Shown here in pieces: positions 36,447 through 46,729 of a DNA stretch of 64,000 bases. A program made the position numbers and the translations under genes. The DNA is from Actinoplanes sp. NBC_00393. GTDB lineage: Bacteria; Actinomycetota; Actinomycetes; Mycobacteriales; Micromonosporaceae. The number at the start of each line of letters is the position of its first letter. Position 1 is the stretch's first letter. The stretch covers positions 3,500,501-3,564,500 of the forward strand of contig NZ_CP107942.1 in the NCBI RefSeq assembly GCF_036053395.1. The letters are read 5' to 3'. The notes under the pieces are model-generated. The model saw only the letters and a program-made list of their open reading frames with translations, made no database searches and was not told the DNA's origin.

Positions 36447-37171
36447 GCCTGGCACGCCGGTTGAGCGCCGAGTTCGCCGGCGCCGGCCTGCTGGTCGCGG
36501 CGGTGATCGGCTCCGGCATCGCCGCGTCGCGGTTGTCGCCGCACGATGCCGGCCTGCAGTTGCTGGAGAACGCGATCGTCACGGCGTTCGCGCTGGGTGC
36601 GCTGATCCTGATGTTCGGCCCGGTCTCCGGTGCGCACTTCAACCCGGTCGTCTCGGCGGTCGACTGGTGGCTCGGCCGCCGCACCGGGACCGGGCTTGCC
36701 GGGCGCGATGTCGCCGGCTACGCGCTCGCCCAGACCTTCGGCGCCATCTGCGGGGCGGTCCTGGCCAATACGATGTTCGACCTGCCTGCCGTCACCTGGT
36801 CGCAGACCAGCCGGCCGGGCGGGAGTCTCTGGCTGTCCGAGGTCGTCGCGACCGCCGGCCTGGTCCTGCTGATCGCGGCCCTGGCCCGCTCCGGCCGGGC
36901 CGCGACTGCGCCGGCAGCGGTCGGCGCCTACATCGGCGCCGCCTACTGGTGGACGTCGTCGACCAGCTTCGCCAACCCCGCCGTCACGATCGGCCGGGCC
37001 TTCAGCGACACGTTCGCCGGCATCGCCCCGGGCTCGGTGCCCGGCTTCGTCGCGGCCCAGATCATCGGCGGCCTGCTCGCCGTCGCGGCTGTCGCCTGGT
37101 GGTACCCGACCGGCCGGTCACCCGCCGAACTCGTCGTCCCGCACGAGTCGCAGAGGACGGCAGCACGATGA
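36443..37171 (+). CDS. Aquaporin (AqpS-like) of the arsenic operon
   Basis: 242 residues from GTG 36443, overlapping arsR's stop (GTGA). Six membrane helices and the two pore loops of the MIP family: GAHFNPVVS (NPV in place of NPA) and SFANPAVTIGRAF (canonical NPA plus selectivity-filter Arg). Aquaglyceroporins in bacterial ars operons, such as AqpS, let As(III) or methylated arsenicals leave the cell by diffusion. That role is inferred here from the operon: no ArsB or Acr3 pump is present in the window. Confidence 0.92.
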   Translation: MSLARRLSAEFAGAGLLVAAVIGSGIAASRLSPHDAGLQLLENAIVTAFALGALILMFGPVSGAHFNPVVSAVDWWLGRRTGTGLAGRDVAGYALAQTFGAICGAVLANTMFDLPAVTWSQTSRPGGSLWLSEVVATAGLVLLIAALARSGRAATAPAAVGAYIGAAYWWTSSTSFANPAVTIGRAFSDTFAGIAPGSVPGFVAAQIIGGLLAVAAVAWWYPTGRSPAELVVPHESQRTAAR

Positions 37172-37653
37172 TCACGGCGATGACCGACGAGCACGGCGCC
37201 CAGGTCCTCGACATCTACCGGCTCGGCATCGCCACCGGCCACGCCACCTTCGAAACCGAGCCGCCCACCTGGGACCGGTTCACCGCCACCCGGCTGGCCG
37301 ATCACCGGTTCGTCGCGCTCGACACCGACGGCCGGGTGCTCGGCTGGGTCGCGTGCAGTGCCGTCTCCGACCGGTGCGTCTACGCCGGCGTGGTCGAGCA
37401 CTCCGTCTACGTCCATCCCGGCGCACAAGGTCGCGGCGTCGGGAAAGCCCTGCTCCACGCCCTGATCGACTCCACCGAGCAGGCCGGTGTCTGGACCATC
37501 CAGTCGGGCGTCTTCCCGGAGAACACCGCCAGCCTGGCCCTGCACACCGCCTGCGGCTTCCGCACCGTCGGCACCCGCGAACGCGTCGGCAGACACCACG
37601 GCACCTGGCGCGACGTCGTCCTGATCGAACGCCGCAGCCCCACCATCACCTGA
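37168..37653 (+). CDS. GNAT acetyltransferase, ArsN1/phosphinothricin-type
   Basis: 161 residues from ATG 37168, overlapping the aquaporin stop (ATGA). The pattern VLDIYRLGIATGHATFETEPP, WVACSAVSDRCVYAGVVEHSVYV, HPGAQGRGVGKALL (acetyl-CoA loop) and FPENTASLALHTACGF fits the phosphinothricin N-acetyltransferase family. In ars operons this family is known as ArsN1 and acetylates the antibiotic arsinothricin. I infer that role from position; the general GNAT assignment is firm. Confidence 0.88.
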   Translation: MITAMTDEHGAQVLDIYRLGIATGHATFETEPPTWDRFTATRLADHRFVALDTDGRVLGWVACSAVSDRCVYAGVVEHSVYVHPGAQGRGVGKALLHALIDSTEQAGVWTIQSGVFPENTASLALHTACGFRTVGTRERVGRHHGTWRDVVLIERRSPTIT

Positions 37654-37670
37654 CCAACGGAGCACCCACC

Positions 37671-38066
37671 ATGAGCACCACACCCAGCGTCCTGTTCGTG
37701 TGCGTCCACAACGCCGGCCGCTCCCAGATGGCCGCGGGCTGGCTGCGCCACCTCGCCGGCGATCGCGTCGAGGCCCGCTCCGCCGGCTCCGCACCCGCCG
37801 AGAAGATCAACCCGGTCGCGGTCCAGGCGATGGCCGAGGTCGGCATCGACATCACGGCTGAGCAACCCAAGAAGCTGGAGTACGCCACCGCGCAGACCAG
37901 TGACGTCATCGTCACCATGGGCTGCGGCGACACCTGCCCGGTCTTCCCCGGCAAACGGTACGAGGATTGGCAGCTCACCGACCCGGCCGGTCAGGGCATC
38001 GACGTGGTCCGCGCCGTCCGCGACGACATCCGCGTCCGCGTCGAGAAACTGCTCGCCGAACTCTGA
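37671..38066 (+). CDS. arsC: Arsenate reductase, low-molecular-weight phosphatase type
   Basis: 131 residues with the P-loop CVHNAGRS (Cys11, Arg17), two further redox cysteines Cys85 and Cys89 (MGCGDTCP), and the general-acid Asp in LTDP. The cysteine triad is that of thioredoxin-linked ArsC enzymes, although actinobacteria may use mycothiol instead. It reduces arsenate to arsenite, the substrate for ArsM or for exit through the aquaporin. Last gene of the arsR-aquaporin-acetyltransferase-arsC operon, 17 bases after the previous stop. Confidence 0.95.
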   Translation: MSTTPSVLFVCVHNAGRSQMAAGWLRHLAGDRVEARSAGSAPAEKINPVAVQAMAEVGIDITAEQPKKLEYATAQTSDVIVTMGCGDTCPVFPGKRYEDWQLTDPAGQGIDVVRAVRDDIRVRVEKLLAEL

Positions 38067-38109
38067 GCGACCTTGCCGCGGATCGCTGAAAGCGGCGGCC
38101 GCCCCGGCG

Positions 38110-38115
38110 TAGCAT
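38110..38115 (+). promoter_or_regulatory. -10 box TAGCAT, leaderless
   Basis: TAGCAT ends seven bases before the GTG at 38123. Confidence 0.5.
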
Positions 38116-38122
38116 TCCGGGC

Positions 38123-38560
38123 GTGGCTGTCGACGTCCAGACCACGATCGTGATCGACCGCCCGTGCGCGGTGGTCGCCGCCTACGCCGGTGATCCCACC
38201 AATGCGACCGCTTGGTACGCCAACATCGACTCGGTCGAGTGGCGCACCGACCCGCCGGTGCAGGTCGGCTCGGCGATGGACTTCGTGGCCCGGTTCCTGG
38301 GTCGCCGGCTGGCCTACACGTACGAGGTCGTCGCGCTCGTGCCTGGCGAGCGCCTGGTCATGCGTACCGCCCAGGGCCCGTTCCCGATGGAGACCGCCTA
38401 CACCTGGCAGCCGGTCGACCCCGGCCGGACCCGCATGACGCTGCGCAACCGCGGCGAGCCGGCCGGGTTCGGCCGGATCGCTGCGCCGGTGATGGCGGCG
38501 GCGATGCGCCGCGCCAACGACAAGGACCTGGCCCGCCTCAAGAAGATCCTCGAGTCGTAG
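38123..38560 (+). CDS. SRPBCC-family protein (polyketide cyclase/START-like)
   Basis: 145 residues from GTG 38123. The helix-grip pattern TTIVIDRPCAVVAAYAGDP, GSAMDFVARFLGRRLAYTYEV, PGERLVMRTAQGPFPMETAYTW and a long C-terminal helix fit the SRPBCC/polyketide_cyc2 group, which binds lipophilic ligands. No specific function can be given. It follows the ars operon but has its own leaderless promoter and is probably unrelated to it. Confidence 0.85.
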   Translation: MAVDVQTTIVIDRPCAVVAAYAGDPTNATAWYANIDSVEWRTDPPVQVGSAMDFVARFLGRRLAYTYEVVALVPGERLVMRTAQGPFPMETAYTWQPVDPGRTRMTLRNRGEPAGFGRIAAPVMAAAMRRANDKDLARLKKILES

Positions 38561-38566
38561 GCAGCC

Positions 38567-38968
38567 TCAGACGGCGCGCATGCGATTGTTGCGGGCCTCG
38601 TGGGTCAGCTCGGCCAGGCCCAGTTCCTCGAGCAGCGGCGGCAGGTACATCCCGAACCGGCCCCGGTAGCCCTTGCGCAGCCCGTACCAGCCGCCGACCG
38701 GGTTGTCCGGTGAGCGGCCCCAGGCCTCGACCGTGCCGTCGGCGGCGGGCTTGTTCTCGTCGGCGGCGCCGAGCGGCACCCAGTCACCCTGCTCGCGGAG
38801 CCAGCCGTGCAGGTCCTCGACCGCCCGCGCCTGGTAGGTCAGCTTCGTCTTGCCGACCTGGCAGACGAGAATGGGCGGATCAGCCGTCTCGTCGCGGAAC
38901 ATCGTGTACTCCGACGACCCTGGCGGCGTCCGCAACAGCCAGGGATCACTCTCGGTTCCTGCCGCCAT
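38567..38968 (-). CDS. Conserved hypothetical protein (DUF6855-like)
   Basis: 133 residues from ATG 38968, with a strong GGGAGGAC site four bases upstream. The sequence (SDPWLLRTPPGSSEYTMFRDE, LTYQARAVEDLHGWL, GDWVPLGAADENKPA, SPDNPVGGWYGLRKGYRGR, FGMYLPPLLEELGLAELTHE) is strongly conserved in actinobacteria as I recall it, but no function is known. Soluble, with no signal or membrane segment. Its stop is seven bases from that of the convergent SRPBCC gene. Confidence 0.82.
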   Translation of the reverse strand: MAAGTESDPWLLRTPPGSSEYTMFRDETADPPILVCQVGKTKLTYQARAVEDLHGWLREQGDWVPLGAADENKPAADGTVEAWGRSPDNPVGGWYGLRKGYRGRFGMYLPPLLEELGLAELTHEARNNRMRAV

Positions 38969-39125
38969 GACCGTCCTCCCAGGCCGTTCAGCGAGCCTCC
39001 TTTCCACGATATGGGAACGCGCAGGTGGTGTGGTCACAGTCGCACGATCGGGGACAGCGAGCGTAAGGAGTTCGTAAGCACCGGCTGCCTGTCACGCCTG
39101 CCCGGCTGCCGGTTCACTGGGAACC

Positions 39126-39665
39126 GTGAACCGCAGACTGCACACCAAACCGGCCACCTGGATCGTCGTGGCGCTGCTCGGCCTCGGCGGCGCCGGGGCG
39201 CTCTACTGGTTCCAGCCATGGCGCCTGTTCACCGACACGACCGTCGCCGACTCGCTGACCGTCGTCACGCCGCCGAGCCCGGCGGCATCGGACGCGCCGG
39301 CGGCGCCGGCTGCTGCCGTGCTGGCGCACGGCTCGTTCGTCACCCACGAGCACGACACCAGCGGCAGCGCCCGGGTCGTGCGCAACGCCGACGGCAGTCA
39401 CCAGTTGGAACTGGTCGGCCTGGACACCAGCGACGGCCCCGACCTGCGGGTCTGGCTGACCGACCAGGCGGTGCGCACCGGCACCGCCGGCTGGAAGGTC
39501 TTCGACGACGGCACGTACGAGGAGTTGGGCCGGCTCAAGGGCAACCACGGCGACCAGGTGTATCCGATCCCGGCCGGCGTGGATCCCGCCGATTTCCAAA
39601 GCGTCAGCATCTGGTGCGACCGCTTCTCCGTCTCGTTCGGCGCCGCGACGCTCGCCGCCACCTGA
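39126..39665 (+). CDS. DM13-domain membrane-anchored protein
   Basis: 179 residues from a GTG start. One N-terminal membrane helix (about 11-29), an Ala/Pro-rich spacer, and a DM13 domain (about 66-176) with LVGLDTSDGPDLRVWLTDQ, LKGNHGDQVYPIPAGVD and SIWCDRFSVSFGAATL, which contains the single conserved Cys. DM13 domains are proposed to be cytochrome-like redox or adhesion modules at the cell surface. No redox partner is encoded nearby. Confidence 0.85.
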   Translation: MNRRLHTKPATWIVVALLGLGGAGALYWFQPWRLFTDTTVADSLTVVTPPSPAASDAPAAPAAAVLAHGSFVTHEHDTSGSARVVRNADGSHQLELVGLDTSDGPDLRVWLTDQAVRTGTAGWKVFDDGTYEELGRLKGNHGDQVYPIPAGVDPADFQSVSIWCDRFSVSFGAATLAAT

Positions 39666-39672
39666 CGAAGCG

Positions 39673-39951
39673 TTACTTGCGGGCCGCCCGTTCTGCCTGG
39701 AACTGCTTGAACAGCAGCACCGAGATCACTCCGACGACCGCCACGATCCCGGTCATGATCAGGGCGAACCACCCGTTGCCGTGCTTGTCCCGCAGGATCA
39801 GCGCGCCGCTGACCAGGTAGTAGGTGGCGAAGCAGCAGGCGGCCACGGTGAGCACCCAGCTGTTGTTCAGTAGCTTGCGCGGAGCGCGCGCAGGGGTCTC
39901 GGCCGGGCCGTCCTGCGGTTTTGGAGAGGTCACCTCTGAAGTATCGGTCAT
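39673..39951 (-). CDS. Small two-helix membrane protein, hypothetical
   Basis: 92 residues with a Pro/Glu-rich cytoplasmic head, two hydrophobic helices (about 31-52 and 60-82) and a basic tail. No recognised family. It is convergent with the DM13 gene and lies 25 bases upstream of, and in the opposite regulatory context to, the acyl-CoA operon on the same strand, whose last gene ends at 39977. Confidence 0.7.
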   Translation of the reverse strand: MTDTSEVTSPKPQDGPAETPARAPRKLLNNSWVLTVAACCFATYYLVSGALILRDKHGNGWFALIMTGIVAVVGVISVLLFKQFQAERAARK

Positions 39952-39976
39952 CGGGTTCGACGGGCGAAGTCGGTGG

Positions 39977-42486
<2,510 letters not shown>

Positions 42487-42523
42487 TCACCCCGCGAACC
42501 AGAAACAGTCAACCCTGTCTGTT

Positions 42524-43132
42524 TCAGGGTCCGAGCAGCGCGTGCCGGGCGATCTCCTTCCAGTGCTCCAGCAGCGGCTCGGAGGCCGGGTCCCGGGCGT
42601 CGAAGGCGTAGCTGAGCGCCGTGCCCCGCATGCTGGTGAACAGCACCGGCCGGATCGGCAGGTACAGCGGCCGCCCCGCCAGGTCGGGGCCGAACAGATG
42701 ATCCATGCGCTGCCAGATGGCCCGGCCCAGGCGCTTCTCGGCCGGGCGGATCGCCGCCGCCAGGGCCGGCTCGGTGCGTGCGGCGACCCACAGTTCGGTC
42801 GCCGCCCAGAAGCTCGGCTCCTGATAGGTCGCCCAGAGCACGTCCACCACCACGGCGATCCGCTCCCCCGGCCCGCTGGCCTCAGTGATGCGGTCCTGCA
42901 GCGGGCCGGGCACCGGCTGCTCCAGCTGGGCGGCGAAGATGTGGTGCGCGGCCGCGACCAGCAGCTCCTCTTTCGACGGGAACTGGTGCAGCATCCGGCC
43001 GCGCGACATGCCCGCCTCGGCCTGGATGGAGATGGTGCTGGTCCGGGCGTACCCGTCGCGCAGCAGGCAGGTGACCGCGGCGTCGAGGATCAACGAGCGG
43101 GTCCGGTCGGCTCGCGAGCTGGTTACCGTCAT
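42524..43132 (-). CDS. TetR-family regulator
   Basis: 202 residues with an N-terminal helix-turn-helix (about 10-57, [47 protein letters not shown]) and a variable ligand domain. It is embedded between the two halves of the acyl-CoA operon on the same strand and likely responds to an acyl-CoA. Together with the TetR gene just upstream it is a candidate for the operator at 44539-44560. Confidence 0.9.
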   Translation of the reverse strand: MTVTSSRADRTRSLILDAAVTCLLRDGYARTSTISIQAEAGMSRGRMLHQFPSKEELLVAAAHHIFAAQLEQPVPGPLQDRITEASGPGERIAVVVDVLWATYQEPSFWAATELWVAARTEPALAAAIRPAEKRLGRAIWQRMDHLFGPDLAGRPLYLPIRPVLFTSMRGTALSYAFDARDPASEPLLEHWKEIARHALLGP

Positions 43133-43150
43133 GCCGTCGACAATAACGGT

Positions 43151-43741
43151 CTACGCTGACTGCACGGCCGCCAGAGCTATCCGCACGTAATCCGCCGCCG
43201 CCTCCTCGGCCGTCTGGGGACCGCTGGGCTGGAACCACCCGGCCACCCCCTGACACATCGCCAGGATCGCCCGGCCACACGCCGTCGGATTGTCGGTTCC
43301 GAAGACACCGGATCGGCAACCGGCCGAGATCGTGTCGCGCAGCAGGCCCTCGATCCGGTCCCGGTGCTGCACGTAACGGGCCAGGTTCGACGGGGTCAGC
43401 GACCGGCGCTCGGAGTCGAGGAACGCCAGGTCACGGTGGTGCGCCATGTAGAGCACGATCGCCTCCACGGCGCCGCTGAGCCGGGCCACCGGATCGGAAC
43501 CGGCCTCCTCCAGAGCCGCGTCGACGTGGTCCGACACGATCTGCATGGCATGGTCGAGCAGCGCCATCAGGATCGCCTGCTTGTTCTCGAAGTGGTAGTA
43601 GAGCGCCGGAACGGTCACCCCCACCTCGCCGGCGATCTTGCGGACGCTCGTGGCGTCGTACCCGTGCTGCACGATCTGGTCCAGCGACACCGCGAGGATC
43701 GGCGGCAGCTCCAGAGCGGGATAACGAGTCCAGGCCCTCAC
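43151..43741 (-). CDS. TetR-family regulator (acyl-CoA-responsive type)
   Basis: 196 residues from GTG 43741. Helix-turn-helix SLDQIVQHGYDATSVRKIAGEVGVTVPALYYHFENKQAIL with the C-terminal shape of KstR2/FadR-like regulators. Its start overlaps the stop of the upstream SDR gene by four bases (GTGA), so it is co-transcribed with that gene from the promoter facing the acyl-CoA dehydrogenase. It is the best candidate to bind the TTAGCG-CT-CGCTAA operator there. Confidence 0.9.
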   Translation of the reverse strand: MRAWTRYPALELPPILAVSLDQIVQHGYDATSVRKIAGEVGVTVPALYYHFENKQAILMALLDHAMQIVSDHVDAALEEAGSDPVARLSGAVEAIVLYMAHHRDLAFLDSERRSLTPSNLARYVQHRDRIEGLLRDTISAGCRSGVFGTDNPTACGRAILAMCQGVAGWFQPSGPQTAEEAAADYVRIALAAVQSA

Positions 43742-44499
43742 AGCGCGGCCATACCTCCGTCGACGATCAGGCTCGTGCCGGTCACGTACGACGAGGCCGG
43801 CGAGGCCAAAAACAGCAGCGCGCCGTCCAGCTCCGCCTGCTCCCCGAACCGGCCGAGCATGCTGTTGCGCGCGACCATCGCCCGCAGCTGCTCGTCAGCA
43901 TTCGCGGTCATCTCGCTGGCGAAGTAGCCGGGGCACAGCGCGTTGACCCGGATGCCCTTGCGCGCCGACCACTCCTGGGCGAGATCGCGGGTCAGGCCGA
44001 GCACGCCGGCTTTGCTCGCCGCGTACGCCGCCTGCGGGAACGGCGGCGCGATGTGCGCGAGCACGCTGGCCACGTTGACGATCGACGAGCTGGGCGGCAT
44101 GTGCGGGGCGCAGGCCTGCGCCATCCAGAACGGCCCGGCCAGATTCACCTTGAGCACCGCCTCGAAAGCGGTCGGAGTCTCCCGCGAGGCCGGCACGGCG
44201 TGCCCGATCCCGGCGTTGTTGATCAGCACGTCGAGGCGGCCGAATTCGGTCACGGTCGCGGCGACGGCCGCCTGGCACTGCTGCGGGTCGCTGACGTCCG
44301 CGCTGTGGGTGAGCACGCGCGTGCCTGCGGCCCGCAGCTTGTCAGCGAGGTCCGCGAGCCGGTCGGCGCGGCGCGCGACGAGCGCCAGGTCGGCGCCGGC
44401 GGCGGCGAGAGTACGCGCAAATCCCGCACCGAGCCCCGAGCTGGCCCCGGTGACCAGCGCAATCTTGCCGTCGAGCCGGAAGCTGTTCAGCACATCCAT
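43738..44499 (-). CDS. Short-chain dehydrogenase/reductase
   Basis: 253 residues from ATG 44499, preferred over GTG 44505 because AGAGGGG then sits at proper distance. TGASSGLGAGFARTL (cofactor), NNAGIG, and catalytic Ser/Tyr/Lys in VASVLAHIAPPFPQAAYAASKAG are intact, and the C-terminal YVTGTSLIVDGGMAAL is typical. Probably a hydroxyacyl-CoA or alcohol dehydrogenase in the same pathway as the adjacent acyl-CoA dehydrogenases. First gene of the minus-strand operon. Confidence 0.92.
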   Translation of the reverse strand: MDVLNSFRLDGKIALVTGASSGLGAGFARTLAAAGADLALVARRADRLADLADKLRAAGTRVLTHSADVSDPQQCQAAVAATVTEFGRLDVLINNAGIGHAVPASRETPTAFEAVLKVNLAGPFWMAQACAPHMPPSSSIVNVASVLAHIAPPFPQAAYAASKAGVLGLTRDLAQEWSARKGIRVNALCPGYFASEMTANADEQLRAMVARNSMLGRFGEQAELDGALLFLASPASSYVTGTSLIVDGGMAAL

Positions 44500-44516
44500 G
44501 CGCACCCCTCTTGACT

Positions 44517-44528
44517 TTCCGATCGGAA
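44517..44528. promoter_or_regulatory. 12-base palindrome in the divergent acyl-CoA promoter
   Basis: TTCCGATCGGAA, perfectly self-complementary, directly follows TTGACT (44511-44516), a possible -35 for the plus-strand operon. A second regulator-binding site beside the main operator. Confidence 0.5.
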
Positions 44529-44538
44529 CACCCGAATT

Positions 44539-44560
44539 CTAGTTAGCGCTCGCTAAGTAG
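44539..44560. promoter_or_regulatory. TetR-type operator of the acyl-CoA island
   Basis: CTAGTTAGCG-CT-CGCTAAGTAG: ten-base arms with nine matches around a perfect TTAGCG/CGCTAA core, a size and symmetry typical of TetR dimers. It lies 19 bases before the acyl-CoA dehydrogenase start and 40 bases before the divergent SDR start, so it can control both operons. Confidence 0.7.
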
Positions 44561-44578
44561 ACGAGAGGGATCCCCGAA

Positions 44579-45736
44579 ATGACCGACCTGTACGCCCGGC
44601 GCTCCCTCTTCGACGACGAGCACGAGGCCTTCCGCGACAGCGTGAAGGAGTTCGTCGCCCGCGAGGTCGCCGCGCACGTCGACGACTGGGAGGAGGCCGC
44701 CGGCATCCCCCGCGACGTCTGGCGGACCGCCGGCGAACTCGGCTACCTGGGCCTGCCCGTGCCCGAGGAGTTCGGTGGCGGCGGCGTCGACGACTACCGC
44801 TTCCGGGTCGCGATGATCGAGGAGACGGCGAAGGTCGGCGCCAACTCCCTCGCTGCCGGATTCGCCGCGCAGACCGACGTGGTACTGCCCTACTTCATCG
44901 ACCTGGCCGCCGGTGAGCAGCGCAAACAGTGGCTGCCCAAGCTGGCCACCGGCGAGCACATCGGGGCGATCGCGATGACCGAGCCCGGCACCGGCTCGGA
45001 CCTGAAGGGCATCCGCACCACGGCGGTCCGCGACGGCGACGACTGGGTGATCAACGGGTCGAAGACGTTCATCACCAACGGGATCCACGCGGACCTGGTC
45101 GTCGTGGTCGCGCGCACCGGCGACGGCGCGTTCAGCCTGTTCGTCGTCGAGAGCGGCACCGCCGGTTTCACCCGCGGTCGTAAGCTGCGCAAACTCGGCC
45201 TCAAGGCGCAGGACACCGCCGAGCTGAACTTCGACGACGTGCGGGTGCACACCAGCGCGCTGCTCGGCGAGCAGGGCCGGGGGCTGCACGCGCTGATGTC
45301 GCACCTGCCGCTGGAACGGCTCAACATCGCCGTCACCGCGTGCGCCGGCACCCGGGCCGCGCTGGCCTGGACGATCGACTACGTCCGGGACCGCAAGGCG
45401 TTCGGCAAGCAGCTCGCCGAGTTCCAGAACACCCAGTTCGCGGTCGCCGAGATGGTCACCGAGCTGGAGGTGACGCAGGCGTACGTGGACGACGCGGTGC
45501 TGCGGTTCAACGCCGGCGAGCTGTCCGCGGTCGACGCGGCCAAGGCCAAGTGGTGGGCCACCGAGATGCACAAACGGGTCGTGGACCGGTGCCTGCAGCT
45601 GCACGGCGGGTACGGCTACATGCTGGAGTACCCGATCGCCCGCGCCTACGCCGACACCCGGGTCACCACCATCTACGGCGGCACCACCGAGATCATGAAG
45701 CTGATCATCGCGCGTGACGTGCTGGAGTCGAGGTGA
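44579..45736 (+). CDS. Acyl-CoA dehydrogenase (long-chain/IVD-like)
   Basis: 385 residues. FAD and substrate motifs AIAMTEPGTGSDLKGIRTTA and WVINGSKTFITNG, then LPLERLNIAV with a Glu at the catalytic-base position used by long-chain and isovaleryl-type enzymes, DRKAFGKQLAEFQNTQF, and IYGGTTEIMKLII. It introduces a double bond into an acyl-CoA. GAGAGGGA precedes the ATG. It overlaps the kinase-like gene downstream by four bases, forming the start of a three-gene plus-strand operon. Confidence 0.94.
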   Translation: MTDLYARRSLFDDEHEAFRDSVKEFVAREVAAHVDDWEEAAGIPRDVWRTAGELGYLGLPVPEEFGGGGVDDYRFRVAMIEETAKVGANSLAAGFAAQTDVVLPYFIDLAAGEQRKQWLPKLATGEHIGAIAMTEPGTGSDLKGIRTTAVRDGDDWVINGSKTFITNGIHADLVVVVARTGDGAFSLFVVESGTAGFTRGRKLRKLGLKAQDTAELNFDDVRVHTSALLGEQGRGLHALMSHLPLERLNIAVTACAGTRAALAWTIDYVRDRKAFGKQLAEFQNTQFAVAEMVTELEVTQAYVDDAVLRFNAGELSAVDAAKAKWWATEMHKRVVDRCLQLHGGYGYMLEYPIARAYADTRVTTIYGGTTEIMKLIIARDVLESR

Positions 45737-46728
45737 AGGCCGCACTCGGTCCGGCGCTCGCGGCCGCCCTCGGCGATGACGCCTGGCTCGACGTCGAGGC
45801 GTCGCTCATCGCCGGCGGCAAGTCGAATCTGACCTACCGGCTGCGGTCCGCCGCCGGTGAGGTCATCCTGCGCCGCCCGCCCGACGGGGAGCTGCGGCCC
45901 ACCGCGCACGACATGGGACGCGAGATTCGCGTACAGAAAGCGCTGACGGAATCGCCCGTACCCGTGCCCGACATTCTGCTCGCTGATGCCGGCGGCGACC
46001 TGCTCGGCGTGCCCAGCTACGTCATGTCGGCGGTGCCCGGCGTGGTGGTGCGCGACGCGCTGCCGCCCGGCTTCCCGGCCGACCTGCGCGCGCTCGCCCG
46101 CAACCTGGTCGACACCCTCGCCGCGATCCACACCGTCGACGTGGAGAAGGCCGGGCTGGCCGATTTCGGTCGTGCGGAAGGATTCCTCGCCCGGCAGATC
46201 CGGCGCTGGTGCCGGCAATGGGAGGCGGTCGGCCAGGACGGCGTGCTGGCCGTCGACGAACTCGCGTCCGCCCTCGCCGCCGCGGTGCCGGAGCACACCG
46301 CGACCGCGCTGGTGCACGGCGACTTCCGGCTGGACAACTGCGTGCTCGACCCGGCCACCGCCACGATCAACGCGGTCCTCGACTGGGAGATGTCCACCCT
46401 CGGTGACCCGCTCGCCGACCTCGGGCTGCTGCTGTTCTACTGGCGCGAACCCGGCGAGCAGCCGTGGCGGCTCGCCCCGGCGATCACCCGTACCCTCGGC
46501 TTTCCCCGGCGCTCGGAGATCACCGCCTGGTATGCCGAGGCGACCGGCGCGGATCTCACCCACCTGCGGGTCTATCTGGCGTTCGCGCACCTGAAATTCG
46601 CGGTGATCACCGAGGACATCAACGTGCGGGTCCGGTCGGGCGCGATGGCCGGGCAGGACTTCGGCGATCTCACCGGCGAGGCGGCGCGGATCGCCGAGGC
46701 CGGTCTCGATCTTCTCGGAAGGGACTGA
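45733..46728 (+). CDS. APH-type kinase (ACAD10/11 kinase-domain homologue)
   Basis: 331 residues from GTG 45733 (GTGA overlap). Aminoglycoside phosphotransferase fold: GGKSNLTYRLRSAAGEVILRRPP (nucleotide loop), ALVHGDFRLDNCVLDP (catalytic Brenner motif with Asp and Asn) and VLDWEMSTLGDPLADLG (metal-binding Asp). The wording of these motifs matches the N-terminal domain of ACAD10/ACAD11, where the kinase phosphorylates the 4-hydroxyl of an acyl-CoA. The next gene encodes the dehydrogenase half as a separate protein. Confidence 0.9.
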   Translation: MKAALGPALAAALGDDAWLDVEASLIAGGKSNLTYRLRSAAGEVILRRPPDGELRPTAHDMGREIRVQKALTESPVPVPDILLADAGGDLLGVPSYVMSAVPGVVVRDALPPGFPADLRALARNLVDTLAAIHTVDVEKAGLADFGRAEGFLARQIRRWCRQWEAVGQDGVLAVDELASALAAAVPEHTATALVHGDFRLDNCVLDPATATINAVLDWEMSTLGDPLADLGLLLFYWREPGEQPWRLAPAITRTLGFPRRSEITAWYAEATGADLTHLRVYLAFAHLKFAVITEDINVRVRSGAMAGQDFGDLTGEAARIAEAGLDLLGRD

Positions 46729-46729
46729 C

